64,000 bases of DNA from Candidatus Peribacteria bacterium (GTDB lineage: Bacteria; Patescibacteriota; Gracilibacteria; UBA1369; LOWO2-01-FULL-3): assembly GCA_943358175.1 (NCBI GenBank), contig CALRGV010000004.1, forward strand, positions 43,098-107,097, read 5' to 3'. Below are positions 35,995 through 45,621 of this stretch, in pieces. The position numbers and the translations under genes are program-made. How positions within the stretch are numbered: position 1 is the stretch's first letter; each line of letters starts with the position of its first letter. The notes under the pieces were generated by a model. It was not told the origin of the DNA, did no database searches, and saw only the letters and a program-made list of their open reading frames with translations.

Positions 35995-36609
35995 ATGTCT
36001 GACGCCTTAACAGAAAAACAAGAAGCCGTGCTGAAATTCATTGGTGAATATCAAATGGCTTATGGTAAATCTCCTACTTTACGTGAAATGCGTGAGCACT
36101 TTGGAGTGAGCTCCGACAATAGTATTTTGAAGCATTTGAAGGCTTTGCAGGAAAAAGGAGTGATAAGCAAAGATGATACACCTAGAGGGATTGCTTTACT
36201 AAATAGTGTGAAAGAAAAACTGGAGAGTACTGGTGTGAAGCTGCCGGTTTTGGGATTTATTCCTGCCGGTGGGCCTGTTTTGACTGACGAATATGTTGAA
36301 AGCTGGATGGGTGTGGGTGAAGAGTTGGCTAAAAATGCAAATGACTATTTTATCCTTAGAGTTACCGGTAACAGTATGATTGATGCTGGAATTTTCGAAG
36401 GAGACCTTGTTGTGATTAACGCTAAAAAGGAGCCTCGTCATGAGGACATCGTCGTGGCGTTGGTCGACAATCACAACACTTTGAAGCGATTCATAAAAAA
36501 AGATGGTAAGGTCTACTTGAAGGCTGAAAATAAAGCCTACAAGGATATCTATCCTGAAAATGAATTACAGACTCAAGGCGTGGTCACGGCGTTGATCAGG
36601 CAATATTAA
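35995..36609 (+). CDS. lexA: LexA repressor
   Basis: LTEKQEAVLKFIGEYQMAYGKSPTLREMREHFGVSSDNSILKHLKALQEKGVI...VTGNSMIDAGIFEGDLVVINAKKEPRHEDIVVALVDNHNTLKRFIKKDGKVYLKAEN; ATG at 35995 chosen because the ORF-track start (TTG, 35932) lies in the promoter. Confidence 0.95.
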   Translation: MSDALTEKQEAVLKFIGEYQMAYGKSPTLREMREHFGVSSDNSILKHLKALQEKGVISKDDTPRGIALLNSVKEKLESTGVKLPVLGFIPAGGPVLTDEYVESWMGVGEELAKNANDYFILRVTGNSMIDAGIFEGDLVVINAKKEPRHEDIVVALVDNHNTLKRFIKKDGKVYLKAENKAYKDIYPENELQTQGVVTALIRQY

Positions 36610-36727
36610 AGGGAAGAGCAGAGTTTGAATTTCAAGAAACAGTTTTTGCCGGGTGTTTTAATCGATGCCGTAGTTTGCTGAGAATTCACCTATCAAAAGT
36701 TTATTTATCTCCCTAACCCCAACCAAC

Positions 36728-36928
36728 ATGTTCATCACATTCACAATCGACACACACAAGAAGAAAAATAGAATCATTAGATTTAATACAAAAAGATTCA
36801 ATCCTGCAAATGGCTGGCAGAAAGCGCTTAATGCTAAGAAAAGAAGTTTTTGGCAGAAGGCAGTGGCGTGGAGACGCTCAATGAGAGAGAGCGCATACAA
36901 GTTGGGAGGCCAAATTGCAATGTTTTAA
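36728..36928 (+). CDS. Small, very basic protein of unknown function
   Basis: 66 aa, rich in Lys/Arg/Trp; between lexA and the toxin-antitoxin/dinB operon. Confidence 0.45.
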   Translation: MFITFTIDTHKKKNRIIRFNTKRFNPANGWQKALNAKKRSFWQKAVAWRRSMRESAYKLGGQIAMF

Positions 36929-37010
36929 AACAATAGCAAAACGATTATCTGCTTCGTTGAAAAATAGATAAATATAGTGTACAATTAAAGTATCATCTAA
37001 TTATACATCT

Positions 37011-37301
37011 ATGTTTCATATTAATGACAAAATAACTTTAATTAGCATGGCGGAATTGCGAAAAGAAGCTCCCGAGATAGCAAAGGATCTTAAATATAGA
37101 ACTGTAATTGTAACTAAAAGAGGTAAGCCTGTTGCCGTACTTGAGGATTATCAAACTTATCAGGAAAAAGAAAAATTGGTGGAAGAATTTGAGGATATTA
37201 TTCTTGGCAATATTGCTAAGGAAAGGGCAAAAAATAGTAAGCCTGAGGATTTTATTCCGATGGAGGTTGTGGCTAAAAAACTGGGTATTAAATTAGAATA
37301 A
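37011..37301 (+). CDS. Phd/YefM-type antitoxin
   Basis: LISMAELRKEAPEIAKDLKYRTVIVTKRGKPVAVLEDYQTYQEKEKL. Confidence 0.85.
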   Translation: MFHINDKITLISMAELRKEAPEIAKDLKYRTVIVTKRGKPVAVLEDYQTYQEKEKLVEEFEDIILGNIAKERAKNSKPEDFIPMEVVAKKLGIKLE

Positions 37302-37311
37302 ACATTTCATT

Positions 37312-37611
37312 ATGTATAAGATTGTTTTGCATAAAATTGTTGTTGAAAACGACTTGCCTAACATGAATAAGACGGATCAGGACAAGGTTTTCAATGCAAT
37401 GTATAAAAAATTAACAGTAGCTCCTGAGAAGTTAGGAAAGCCTTTACACGGTAAACTGAAGGGCTACTTTAAACTTAGGGTTGATGAATACAGAGTAGTG
37501 TATCAAATAAAAAAAGATGAAGTAGTGATTTTTGTTTTCAAAATAGGTCAGAGGAAGGATTCTATTGTTTACGAAGAAGCAATTAAGAGGCTTGGACGAA
37601 TTGATTTCTAA
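37312..37611 (+). CDS. RelE/ParE-type toxin
   Basis: KPLHGKLKGYFKLRVDEYRVVYQIKKDEVVIFVFKIGQRKDSIVYEEA. Confidence 0.87.
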   Translation: MYKIVLHKIVVENDLPNMNKTDQDKVFNAMYKKLTVAPEKLGKPLHGKLKGYFKLRVDEYRVVYQIKKDEVVIFVFKIGQRKDSIVYEEAIKRLGRIDF

Positions 37612-37613
37612 CC

Positions 37614-38834
37614 ATGTTTAACTTACCACTCAATCAGAAAAGGCGTCACATATTACACATAGACGCAGATGCTTTTTTCGCCTCGGTGGAGCAGATTTTG
37701 AATCCGAAATTGAAAGGTAAAGCGGTTTTAGTGGGTGGTCCGAGTGGGACCAGAGGGATAGTTTCGGCGGCGAGTTATGAGGCTAGAAAGTTTGGGGTAC
37801 ATGCCGGGATGGCGATGTATATGGCTAGGAGAAAATGTCCGCATGGCATTGTGGTGGCGGGGAATTTCGAGGAATATAGAAAATTCTCCAATGGAATGTA
37901 CTCAGTTTTTACCAAGTATACACCGGACGTGGAGATGGCCTCGATTGATGAGGCTTATCTGGATATCACCGGTTGTACGAGCCTGCATAAATTGGATTAT
38001 CCTGAAATTGCCAGAAATATTTTAATGGAAGTTTATAAAAAACTTGGTTTATCGGTTTCGTGTGGCATGGCCAGTAGCAAGGTGGTTTCAAAAGTGGCCT
38101 CAAGCCAGAATAAACCGCATAAACTAACCATTGTTCCCTATGGGAGTGAAGCTAGATTTTTGGCACCTTTACCTCTAAGAGCTATGCCGGGGATTGGTCC
38201 AAAAACTTTTGAGGTTTTAGAAAGATGTGGATTACAGACTTTGGGAGAATTGGCGGCTTTGAGTCTGAATGAAGTGATGGAAAAATTTGGTGTCCATGGC
38301 ATTCCACTCTGGAAACGTGCACAAGGAATTGATGATAGTGAAGTAGTAGCGGCGCATGCGTTGCCGAAATCAATTTCCAAGGAAAATACCTTTTATGAAA
38401 ATGCCGTGGGCAAAGATGTTGCTTTAAAAGAGCTGCAAGGATTGGCTGGAACGGTTTTTGAAAAACTGAGGGCATCCGGACTAAGGGCGCGTACAATTTG
38501 CATTAAAATAAGATATAAAAATAATGATCCAGTGAATGATGGCATGTCGGCTGGTGATCGCCATCGAGCCATTTTCAAGGACTTTGCTTTTCAACAAAAT
38601 TTGGACTTCCCTACTTCGTTAGACACAAAACTTTGGCTACCGATAAAAAAGCTTTTCCTTAAAAATCTGGATAGAAATGAGCAACTAAGATTGATCGGCG
38701 TTGGCGTGACGAATTTGATTCAAAATTACAATCTAAATCTTTTTGATAATGACGAGGGGCAGGAAAAATTGTTCACACAGATAGATGCGATGAAGAAAAT
38801 GTATGGCGAGGATAGTGTGAGACATGGAATTTAG
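37614..38834 (+). CDS. dinB: DNA polymerase IV
   Basis: ILHIDADAFFASVEQILNPKLKGKAVLVGG...ASIDEAYLDITG...SCGMASSKVVSKVASSQNKP; starts 2 nt after the toxin stop. Confidence 0.95.
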   Translation: MFNLPLNQKRRHILHIDADAFFASVEQILNPKLKGKAVLVGGPSGTRGIVSAASYEARKFGVHAGMAMYMARRKCPHGIVVAGNFEEYRKFSNGMYSVFTKYTPDVEMASIDEAYLDITGCTSLHKLDYPEIARNILMEVYKKLGLSVSCGMASSKVVSKVASSQNKPHKLTIVPYGSEARFLAPLPLRAMPGIGPKTFEVLERCGLQTLGELAALSLNEVMEKFGVHGIPLWKRAQGIDDSEVVAAHALPKSISKENTFYENAVGKDVALKELQGLAGTVFEKLRASGLRARTICIKIRYKNNDPVNDGMSAGDRHRAIFKDFAFQQNLDFPTSLDTKLWLPIKKLFLKNLDRNEQLRLIGVGVTNLIQNYNLNLFDNDEGQEKLFTQIDAMKKMYGEDSVRHGI

Positions 38835-38869
38835 TGCTATTATGGGCAACGGTATAAGTCCAGAAAAAT

Positions 38870-38945
38870 GCCGATGTAGCTCAGCTGGTAGAGCAATACT
38901 TTCGTAAAGTAGAGATCATGGGTTCGAATCCCATCATCGGCTCCA
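38870..38945 (+). tRNA. tRNA-Thr (CGT)
   Basis: GCCGATG...loop TTCGTAA...GGGTTCGAATCCC...CATCGGC-T-CCA, full cloverleaf. Confidence 0.92.
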
Positions 38946-38946
38946 T

Positions 38947-39069
38947 ATGCATTACATTACCAGATTTAAAAAACAATTCGGGGGTAAACAAATAGACCTT
39001 GTCGGAGCGTATGACTACGTGATCCAAAAAGGTCTATATGAGGAATTTATCAAGAAGCACGAATCTTAG
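38947..39069 (+). CDS. Micro-ORF immediately after tRNA-Thr
   Basis: MHYITRFKKQFGGKQIDLVGAYDYVIQKGLYEEFIKKHES, 40 aa, ATG 2 nt after CCA. Confidence 0.35.
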   Translation: MHYITRFKKQFGGKQIDLVGAYDYVIQKGLYEEFIKKHES

Positions 39070-39075
39070 TAAGAT

Positions 39076-39579
39076 TTATTGCATTTGGACTCCACCGCAT
39101 TTTTTAAATGCTTCCATTACGAGAAGCTCAGGATTAACAGTATCTTTGTATTTGGCTTCCAGAGCATCCATAGATTTCTGATCGGTTTTGAATCCATATT
39201 TTTTCAAAGCCTCTTTTACAATTTTTTCTCCTTTTGCCGGATCAGTGAGTTCATTAACATTTCCCTTGGCAAGGGTACAACCAATTTCTTTGATTGCACT
39301 AAGTACTCGCTGTTTCTCCGAAGCGTTTCCTTTTGATGAAACCGGTACTTCCATACCATCTACCAGAACCTTAGAGTATTTGGAAGACTTATTGGAAGAT
39401 TTAGAATTTACTACTACGGAGTTTTTACCATTTTCAGAAGTGTAGACCTTCGTATCTTTGTAAGATTTTGGTGGAATATAACCCATATCTCCACCGCAAG
39501 CTGAAGCTGTCGCAGATGAGAATATTGAAGCAATTAAGCTTATTGTTGTCCCTAAAAGATAAGAAATTTTCTTTTTCAT
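39076..39579 (-). CDS. Secreted protein with one copy of a Cys-containing KKYGF domain
   Basis: Signal peptide; KQRVLSAIKEIGCTL...KEALKKYGFKTDQKSMDALEAKYKD...EAFKKCGG. Confidence 0.75.
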   Translation of the reverse strand: MKKKISYLLGTTISLIASIFSSATASACGGDMGYIPPKSYKDTKVYTSENGKNSVVVNSKSSNKSSKYSKVLVDGMEVPVSSKGNASEKQRVLSAIKEIGCTLAKGNVNELTDPAKGEKIVKEALKKYGFKTDQKSMDALEAKYKDTVNPELLVMEAFKKCGGVQMQ

Positions 39580-39599
39580 GAGATTTAAAATTTAAAAAA

Positions 39600-40304
39600 T
39601 TATTTTTTGCAAGAAGTCAGAACGTGCACCAAATCATACATAAAACCTTCTTCATTAAAATATTTCGTCATTAAGGCCTCCATTATCGTATTATCATCCG
39701 CTTGAAAACCATATTTTTTGAAAACTTTTATAGCCATTTTTTCAAATACTTTAAATTCTTTAGATTCCTCATATTTTGAAAGATTAGGCAAAGATGTCGA
39801 ATTAAAATCCAGGGTTTTAAGGTACTTTTTAAAATCACAACTTACGTCTTTATAGGCACTAAGAAGGCGTTCTTTCTCTGATTTTTCGCTATTTTTGGAA
39901 GATTTTGTCGGATTTTGCTGATTCCCGCATGAGGTTAAAGCATTTGCTAATTCGAAAACAAAACCAATATCACCATCATATTTTTCACCTAAAACTTTCA
40001 TTGATTTTTCATCTATTTTAAAGCCGTATTTTTTAAAAACTGTTTCAGCCTCTACTTTTATTTTTTCCAAAGCTTTAATATCAAGTTTAGAAGGATCCCC
40101 AAAATACTCCTTAGCAGTACAGCTCATTGCTTTTACAGCACTGAGAATACGCTGTCTTTCAGTTTGCTTTGATTGCTTTGGAGCTTCCTTACCATCTATA
40201 AAAATTTTGCTTTCTTTAACACCGGCAATGGCTACGGAGGTATTAAATACTGAAAAAACCAGCATAGTTGCGACTAGAAACAGAGAAGTAATTTTCTTTT
40301 GCAT
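39600..40304 (-). CDS. Secreted protein with two copies of the same KKYGF domain
   Basis: RQRILSAVKAMSCTAKEYF...FKKYGFKIDEKSMKVLGEKYDG...ALTSCGN and ERLLSAYKDVSCDFKKYL...FKKYGFQADDNTIMEALMTKY...VLTSCKK. Confidence 0.77.
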   Translation of the reverse strand: MQKKITSLFLVATMLVFSVFNTSVAIAGVKESKIFIDGKEAPKQSKQTERQRILSAVKAMSCTAKEYFGDPSKLDIKALEKIKVEAETVFKKYGFKIDEKSMKVLGEKYDGDIGFVFELANALTSCGNQQNPTKSSKNSEKSEKERLLSAYKDVSCDFKKYLKTLDFNSTSLPNLSKYEESKEFKVFEKMAIKVFKKYGFQADDNTIMEALMTKYFNEEGFMYDLVHVLTSCKK

Positions 40305-40418
40305 GGGGTGAATTTATAAATAAGTTTTAATTATGACCATAATTTCTATTTTGTCAAATTTCGATTGACTATTTAATTAAATGATCTATAGTTCTACTTC
40401 ACTTCTTGAAATTTATTT

Positions 40419-41006
40419 ATGGCTTTTGAAAAAATGGAAGTTCTGGAAAATCAAGAAATTACTCCTGAAGTGATTGTTGCAAAAATAAGGGGGATGATAG
40501 ACGAGGCGGCAAGAGTGGTTCTTGATAAGCGCGTGAAAAAACTTGTGACTTGGGTTAAGGAAAGAATCTCCAATTTAGAGGCAGAGGATAATCCAAAAAT
40601 AGATCGCGTAGAGTTGGGACTTAATGCTTACAATAGAACTGACGGATTAGGCATCCAAAGTGTTGCCGTGGGTTTTAGAAGTGGTAGGGAGGTTCGATTA
40701 TCTCGAGGTGATAAAAAGGATCCAACTATTGGAGTGGTGGCAAAAGGTTTGGTTGAGGAAGATGCTCCATGGGCAACAGTAAAATTTCCTGTCGCAGAAG
40801 GAGAGATTGAGATGATTTATCCGGATGACAGATTAAGATTTGATGATAATGATAAGTATGGAAAAATACCTCAGAGGGGAGCGCCAGTAGTGTTCGTAAA
40901 TGGACCAAAAAAAACTAGAACGATTGCGCAGGTTAGCGGTGATGTCACACCCGAGTCAGTGGTAGGGATCCAAAATGAAGGTGTTTACGTTTGTGAGTAC
41001 GCTTGA
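40419..41006 (+). CDS. Hypothetical protein
   Basis: 195 aa ORF, no family recognised. Confidence 0.7.
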   Translation: MAFEKMEVLENQEITPEVIVAKIRGMIDEAARVVLDKRVKKLVTWVKERISNLEAEDNPKIDRVELGLNAYNRTDGLGIQSVAVGFRSGREVRLSRGDKKDPTIGVVAKGLVEEDAPWATVKFPVAEGEIEMIYPDDRLRFDDNDKYGKIPQRGAPVVFVNGPKKTRTIAQVSGDVTPESVVGIQNEGVYVCEYA

Positions 41007-41020
41007 GAGTGTAGTAATAT

Positions 41021-41350
41021 TTGGTGGTGGAATATAAATTTGTAAAAATTGCAGTCTTTGTACCGGTTACGCATGCGGCTAAAGTGCGTGTGGCTTTGAC
41101 TGAGGCGGGAGCCGGGCATATTGGTAATTATGATTGTTGTAGTTTTAGCGTGAAAGGAATTGGTAGGTTTCGAGGACTGGATGGGAGCAAGCCTTTTATT
41201 GGTGAGGTTGGGAAAATAGAAGAAGTGGAGGAGGAAAGAATTGAGATAATTTGTCCAAGTGAAAAATTGCAGGAAACTTTGGCGGCCGTGAAGGCGGTGC
41301 ATCCTTATGAGGAGCCGGCGATAGATGTGTATCCGTTGTTGAATGAATGA
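41021..41350 (+). CDS. NIF3/YqfO insert (CutA-like) domain protein
   Basis: FVKIAVFVPVTHAAKVRVALTEAGAGHIGNYDCCSFSVKGIGRFRGLDGSKPFIGEVGKIEEVEEERIEIICP...VHPYEEPAIDVYPL. Confidence 0.82.
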   Translation: MVVEYKFVKIAVFVPVTHAAKVRVALTEAGAGHIGNYDCCSFSVKGIGRFRGLDGSKPFIGEVGKIEEVEEERIEIICPSEKLQETLAAVKAVHPYEEPAIDVYPLLNE

Positions 41351-41494
41351 CGATTCCAATTTTATTAAAAAATTCAGGGAACTTTTCTTAAAATCACCGC
41401 AGTGTGGATCGTGGACTCGTGCCAGTGAGAATTGTGATTTTTGATTAGTGGTTTACTGTTTGAGGTGTTGGCATGAAAATTTAGTTTAAAAAGT

Positions 41495-41545
41495 TGCAGT
41501 GAAAAATGTCCTATTTCTAGAATAAATTACCGTCCTGGGAATGAA
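41495..41545 (+). repeat. Dispersed intergenic repeat, copy C
   Basis: GTGAAAAATGTCCTATTTCTAGAATAAATTACCGTCCTGGGAAT aligns with copies A and B. Confidence 0.75.
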
Positions 41546-41624
41546 AGCCTGTTGTAAAATTTATAGATTAAAACTGGAACACAAAAACGAGAGGCAATTG
41601 GATTCTCGTTTGCTACCATCTTAG
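41546..41624 (+). pseudogene. NYN-gene 3'-end remnant
   Basis: Encodes KLEHKNERQLDSRLLPS*, matching KLEYKNERQLHKDKTL* at the C-terminus of the intact NYN protein (19837..20379); nucleotide match TGGAACACAAAAACGAGAGGCAATTG. Confidence 0.7.
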
Positions 41625-41659
41625 CCTTGGTTTAGAATGTGGGCCTTGATTAAGCAAGT

Positions 41660-44224
41660 ATGACAAAGCTAACGCCGATGATGGCGCAGTATAGAGAGAT
41701 AAAAGAGAAATATCAGGATTGTATTCTGATGTATAGGCTTGGGGATTTTTACGAGATGTTTTTTGAGGATGCTTTGGAAGCTTCGAAGATTTTGCAGATT
41801 ACGCTGACGGCGAGAAATAAAAATGGGGAGAATAGCGCGCCTATGTGTGGAATCCCTTTTCATGCTTTGGAAGGGTATTTGTGTAAGCTGACGAGAGCGG
41901 GTAGGAAAGTGGCTTTGTGCGATCAAATGACTCAGCCGGATGGCAAAGGAATTGTGCAGAGAGAAGTGGTGCGAGTGGTTACTCCCGGTACGACTTTTGA
42001 TGAAAATATTATTGATCAAAAGGCCAATAACTATGTGGCGGCGATAGTGACAGATAAAAGCCGATTTGCTCTAGCTTATGCCGATGTTACTACCGGTGAA
42101 TTTCGGGTAAGCGAGATGGAAAATTATAAAAAACTGGAAGAGGAGCTGATGAGAATTGGGCCGGCGGAATGTATTTTGAACGCGGAACTTTTGGAAGTGA
42201 TTAATCCCCTTTTGCAGGGCAAGAATATTTATTTATTTCCCTTTAATTATTTCAAAGAGGCTGAAAGTGAATTGAAAAATCATTTTGGTGTGAAGTCATT
42301 GCAGGGATTTGGATTGGAAGGAAAAAAATTGGCGATTGGGGCGGCAGGCATGCTTTTTGAATATCTTCGTGAGACGCAAAAAACTGAGCTGACGCATATT
42401 GGAAAAATAAGTTATTACGAGGTGTCGGAATTTATGGCGATGGATGGAGCTTTGATTAGAAATCTGGAACTTTTTTATACCAGCCAGGGGAAAAAAGAAG
42501 GCAGTTTGATAAGTATTCTAGATCAAACGGTGAGCCCAATGGGCGGACGGATGTTGAGAAATTGGCTGCTGCATCCGCTGCTAGAGAAGACTGCGGTTGA
42601 AAAGCGTTTAGGTAATGTGGAAAAAATTGCGAAGAATTCCAGTCTACTACGCGAGCTGAGAGATAGTCTCGGTAGAATTTATGACATAGAAAGATTGCTG
42701 AGTCGTTTGAGTCTTGGCAGTGGAAATGCGAGAGATCTAATTGCGATGAAGGAATCGCTGAAAATCATTCCGGGTTTGAAGAATTTAATTCGTGATAATT
42801 TTTCGGAATATTTTGGGGAATTGGATGAGCTGAATGAGTTAGTAGAGCTGATCGAGAAGGCAATTTCAGAGGAGCCGCCGCATACAGTGCGTGAAGGAGG
42901 CATGATCAAAAAAGGTTATAATGCTGAGCTGGATGAGCTATTGGGAATTAGCACGGAGGGTAAAGGTTTCATCGCGGATTTGCAGCAAAAAGAAATAGAA
43001 AGAACCGGAATTAATTCTTTGAAAATAAGATTCAATAGTGTGTTTGGGTATTATATTGAGATCAGTAATACGAATCTGAGTGCGGTGCCGGCTGATTATA
43101 TTCGCAAACAAACTTTGGTAAATGCGGAGCGTTTTATTACGCCGGAGCTGAAAGAATTTGAGGATAAAGTTTTGAACGCGGAGACGAGAATTAAAGAATT
43201 GGAATATGAACTTTTCTATGGAGTGAGAATGGAAGTGGTGAAGGAAATTTTGAAAATTCAGACGAACGCGAGAGTTATTGCGGAATTGGATGTGTTGGCT
43301 AATTTGGCTTATATATCTGTTAAAAACAATTATTGTAAGCCGGAAATCACTGAGGACGTGATGGAAATAAAAAATAGTCGGCATCCGGTAATCGAGCAGT
43401 TAAGTTTCGCAAAAAACTTTGTGCCGAATGATTGTGTTTTCAATGATAGTAGAAAATTTGGTTTAATCACGGGCCCAAATATGGGTGGTAAATCCACTTA
43501 TCTCAGACAAGTGGCTTTGATTGTTTTGTTGGCGCAAATTGGAAGTTATGTGCCGGCGGAAAATGCAAAAATTTCGCTTGTGGATAGGATTTTCACGAGA
43601 GTTGGGGCAAGCGATAATCTCACACGTGGTGAGAGTACTTTTATGGTGGAAATGAATGAAACTGCTTTTATTTTGAATCATGCTACGGCAAAAAGTTTAA
43701 TTATTTTGGATGAAATCGGACGAGGTACTTCTACTTACGATGGCGTAAGCATTGCTTGGGCAATTATGGAATTCGTGCACGATAAAATTGGCGCGAAGAC
43801 ACTGTTTGCGACTCATTATCATGAATTAATAGAATTAGCGGAGAGGCTAGAGAAAGCTGTAAACCTGAGTGTGCTCGTAAGGGAAAACGAGAGAGAAGGC
43901 GTAGTATTTTTATACAAAATTGTGGAGGGCGGAGTGGATAAAAGTTATGGAATTGAAGTGGCAAAATTGGCGGGACTGCCGGTGGATTTAGTTTCCAGAG
44001 CGCGAGGCGTTTTGTCAGAATTGGAAAATAGGCATATTAAAAAGGGCCGCGTGAGTCCGGATCAAATAGAGCTTTTCGAAGATGCGGCTGAGCGTGAACA
44101 CAGAAAGGTGGAGAGTATGGACAGTAAAATTATGGAAGAATTAAAACAAATTGACTTGAATAGTATGACCCCAATTCAGGCGATGCAGAAGTTGTATGAT
44201 ATGAAAAAGAAGTCTGATCTGTGA
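41660..44224 (+). CDS. mutS: DNA mismatch repair protein MutS
   Basis: LTPMMAQYREIKEKYQDCILMYRLGDFYEMFFEDA; GPNMGGKSTYLRQVALIVLLAQIGSYVPA. Confidence 0.97.
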   Translation: MTKLTPMMAQYREIKEKYQDCILMYRLGDFYEMFFEDALEASKILQITLTARNKNGENSAPMCGIPFHALEGYLCKLTRAGRKVALCDQMTQPDGKGIVQREVVRVVTPGTTFDENIIDQKANNYVAAIVTDKSRFALAYADVTTGEFRVSEMENYKKLEEELMRIGPAECILNAELLEVINPLLQGKNIYLFPFNYFKEAESELKNHFGVKSLQGFGLEGKKLAIGAAGMLFEYLRETQKTELTHIGKISYYEVSEFMAMDGALIRNLELFYTSQGKKEGSLISILDQTVSPMGGRMLRNWLLHPLLEKTAVEKRLGNVEKIAKNSSLLRELRDSLGRIYDIERLLSRLSLGSGNARDLIAMKESLKIIPGLKNLIRDNFSEYFGELDELNELVELIEKAISEEPPHTVREGGMIKKGYNAELDELLGISTEGKGFIADLQQKEIERTGINSLKIRFNSVFGYYIEISNTNLSAVPADYIRKQTLVNAERFITPELKEFEDKVLNAETRIKELEYELFYGVRMEVVKEILKIQTNARVIAELDVLANLAYISVKNNYCKPEITEDVMEIKNSRHPVIEQLSFAKNFVPNDCVFNDSRKFGLITGPNMGGKSTYLRQVALIVLLAQIGSYVPAENAKISLVDRIFTRVGASDNLTRGESTFMVEMNETAFILNHATAKSLIILDEIGRGTSTYDGVSIAWAIMEFVHDKIGAKTLFATHYHELIELAERLEKAVNLSVLVRENEREGVVFLYKIVEGGVDKSYGIEVAKLAGLPVDLVSRARGVLSELENRHIKKGRVSPDQIELFEDAAEREHRKVESMDSKIMEELKQIDLNSMTPIQAMQKLYDMKKKSDL

Positions 44225-44366
44225 TAACTTCCCCAAGATTTGGGACCATCGCTGTTTTTGTTATAGACAAACCGTTATTTAAGACACGATGTATTTTTGT
44301 TGTCAATTTTATTGATTTTGAGCCACTAAGATGCTAGTGTTTTGGTTAATATAACCCTCGTTTTTT

Positions 44367-45608
44367 ATGAAGAAACTTTTAAGTATCTCTGTGATTGCCA
44401 GTGCGTTGTTTTTGTTTGTAGCATGCAATAAATCCGCAGATACTACGGTTACAGTTCAGCCGGACATGAAAACTGCCGAGTTACAAAAGCAGGTGGATGA
44501 TATGAAAAAGGAGCTTGAGGCGGTTAAGGCTAAGGAGGGTACTACAACGACTGTAAAAACCGACGAGGTGAAAACTGTCCCCGTAGAGGATAAAGCCGCG
44601 ATTGAGGCGAAAAAAGTGGCTGATGAAAAAGCGGCAGCTGAAGCAAAAAAGGTAGCACAACAAAAAGCCGATGACGATGTTGTAAAAAAGGTTAATGCCT
44701 ATACCGGTGCAAATTATATTACTTTAAATACTCCAAAAAATGAGGATAGCTTCCATGAAGATCCTATTGTTTTTACCGGGGTTGTTTCTCCGAATACGAA
44801 AAAAATAGTTGTGACGGCGAGCATTGGTCAGAAAAATTGTGACTTAGCTCCAGAAATGTGCATTTCCTATGTGGAAGATGTTTATCAATTGAGTGATTTT
44901 AATTTGGGTGATTCGAAATTCACCTATAGAGCTGCGGGAAAATGGGGAAATTTATGGAATACCGGTGGTGCTCATACTTTTAATTTCACGGCTACTTTTT
45001 GGGATGGAAAAACCAGTTCAACTTCTGTGAAAATATTTTATTCACAAGGTGGAGCTGAAATGGGCAAGCCGGTCATTTATCTCTATCCGATAGAAACTAC
45101 TCAAGTATCAGTAAATGTGGTTCCTACAAATGGTATTTCAATTTCAGAACCGGAGATTGGTCGTGGATGGAATGTGATCGCAAATGCGGCCGGACAGATT
45201 TACAATTTAGCTGACAATAAAACTTATCCATATCTTTTCTGGGAAGGTTTTGCGGCTAATTTCCGTACTCCTAGTGAAGGGTTTGTAGTGGCAAAAGCTG
45301 ATGTAAAAAAATTGTTTGAAGAAAAGTTGGCAATACTTGGTTTGAATGCTAGAGAGGTTGCTGATTTCGAAGAATATTGGTTGCCAAGGTTGAGTGAAAA
45401 ACCATATTACTTCATCACTTTTGTTCCACAAGCGGAGTTTGATAAATACGCTCCTCTGACTGTAAATCCAAAGCCTGATTCGGTAATTCGTGTCTTCTTT
45501 GATTATAAAGGATTGGATAAAAAGACCACTGTAGTTGAACAAAAATTGACTCGTGTGGTAAGAAGCGGTTTTGCCGTAGTGGAATGGGGCGGAAGGTTAT
45601 ATAGATAA
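44367..45608 (+). CDS. Lipoprotein with conserved GKPVIYLYP C-terminal domain of unknown function
   Basis: Lipobox FLFVAC; MGKPVIYLYPIETTQVSVNV...YLFWEGFAANF. Confidence 0.8.
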   Translation: MKKLLSISVIASALFLFVACNKSADTTVTVQPDMKTAELQKQVDDMKKELEAVKAKEGTTTTVKTDEVKTVPVEDKAAIEAKKVADEKAAAEAKKVAQQKADDDVVKKVNAYTGANYITLNTPKNEDSFHEDPIVFTGVVSPNTKKIVVTASIGQKNCDLAPEMCISYVEDVYQLSDFNLGDSKFTYRAAGKWGNLWNTGGAHTFNFTATFWDGKTSSTSVKIFYSQGGAEMGKPVIYLYPIETTQVSVNVVPTNGISISEPEIGRGWNVIANAAGQIYNLADNKTYPYLFWEGFAANFRTPSEGFVVAKADVKKLFEEKLAILGLNAREVADFEEYWLPRLSEKPYYFITFVPQAEFDKYAPLTVNPKPDSVIRVFFDYKGLDKKTTVVEQKLTRVVRSGFAVVEWGGRLYR

Positions 45609-45621
45609 AAAGATTTAAATC

